Shown one piece after another: positions 6,204 to 6,475 of a stretch of 6,475 nt of DNA (its first letter is position 1; every line of letters starts with the position of its first letter). Below the pieces are notes generated by a model. That model saw only the letters and a program-made list of their open reading frames with translations, had not been told where the DNA came from and did no database searches. Location: NCBI GenBank assembly GCA_902475455.1, contig CABRZO010000140.1, positions 1 to 6,475 of the forward strand. The letters are read 5' to 3'. The translations under genes and the position numbers were made by a program. This DNA is from an uncultured Eubacteriales bacterium (GTDB taxonomy: Bacteria; Bacillota; Clostridia; Oscillospirales; Oscillospiraceae).

Positions 6204-6475
6204 ATGGCGAAAAACGACGACATCAACAAGAAAAGTATCCGTTGCTCCTTCTGCGGCAAGCACCAGGACCAGGTGAGCCGGATCATCGCCGGCCCCGGGG
6301 CCTATATCTGCAATGAGTGCGTTGCCCTGTGCAACAGCATTCTGGACGACGGAGACTATGACGACCACACCATCGAGGAAGATATCCCCGAGGAGATCCC
6401 CACTCCCGCGGAGATCAAGGCGGTGCTGGATCAGTATATCATCGGCCAGGACCGCACCAAGGTGGCCCTGTCTGT
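6204..6475 (+). CDS. clpX: ATP-dependent Clp protease ATP-binding subunit, 3' end missing
   Basis: ClpX is the AAA+ unfoldase that recognises substrates such as ssrA-tagged proteins and threads them into ClpP. Ninety codons are visible before the window ends. The N-terminal C4 zinc-binding domain, which dimerises and binds substrates and adaptors, is complete: C14 and C17 in RCSFCGK, C36 and C39 in YICNECV. An acidic linker follows (about residues 47-65), then PTPAEIKAVLDQYIIGQDRTKVALS, the lead-in to the AAA+ module. The Walker motifs and the ClpP-binding loop lie outside the window. The ATG at 6204 has GAGG at 6191-6194, 9 bases upstream, and MAKNDDINKKSIRCSFCGK matches family starts. It follows clpP after 75 bases. 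Confidence 0.97.
   Translation, partial: MAKNDDINKKSIRCSFCGKHQDQVSRIIAGPGAYICNECVALCNSILDDGDYDDHTIEEDIPEEIPTPAEIKAVLDQYIIGQDRTKVALS

Noticed and set aside
1..6475. Mobile element, CRISPR array, tRNA/rRNA or defence system
   Set aside because: No long direct or spaced repeats, transposase or integrase motifs, tRNA-like cloverleaf or defence-gene domains were seen; coding sequence fills nearly the whole window.

Overview
The window is a stretch of ordinary chromosomal housekeeping genes, all on the + strand, from a GC-rich (roughly 60% by eye) Gram-positive anaerobe. The best guess is a gut Clostridia of the Oscillospiraceae/Ruminococcaceae type. This rests on three things: strong AGGAGG-type ribosome binding sites, the tig-clpP-clpX order typical of Clostridia, and protein sequences of clostridial type (the long class of threonine synthase, the M19 dipeptidase, and a ClpP without an obvious propeptide). 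The taxonomic call is inference; no rRNA or other decisive marker is present.

Layout. Positions 1-4020 hold five tightly packed genes that read as one operon: rnhB (RNase HII, 5' end cut off by the window), yraN (UPF0102 nuclease-fold protein), an M19 dipeptidase, thrC (threonine synthase) and a calcineurin-like metallophosphoesterase. The junctions are an ATGA overlap, a 14-base gap, a 13-base overlap and a 1-base gap, so translational coupling is likely. Positions 4021-4122 are an AT-rich intergenic region with a probable promoter (extended -10 inside a 19-base dyad) and a strong ribosome binding site. Positions 4123-6475 carry tig (trigger factor), clpP (protease subunit) and the first 90 codons of clpX (unfoldase, cut off by the window). 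The two gaps in this second group each contain a strong hairpin: a perfect 28-base palindrome followed by TTTT between tig and clpP, and an 11-bp stem between clpP and clpX.

How the genes work together. Trigger factor, ClpP and ClpX form a protein-quality module: trigger factor meets nascent chains at the ribosome, and ClpXP degrades tagged or damaged proteins. The first group mixes genome maintenance (rnhB, probably yraN), peptide hydrolysis, threonine synthesis and an uncharacterised phosphoesterase, with no obvious shared pathway.

I found no sign of mobile elements, CRISPR, defence genes, RNA genes or an undescribed system. The points worth a second look are small: an Arg-to-Ala change in the RNase HII GRG motif, a low-GC rare-codon patch in the dipeptidase gene, the intergenic dyads and hairpins, the acidic tail of trigger factor, and a sharp change in arginine codon use at tig.
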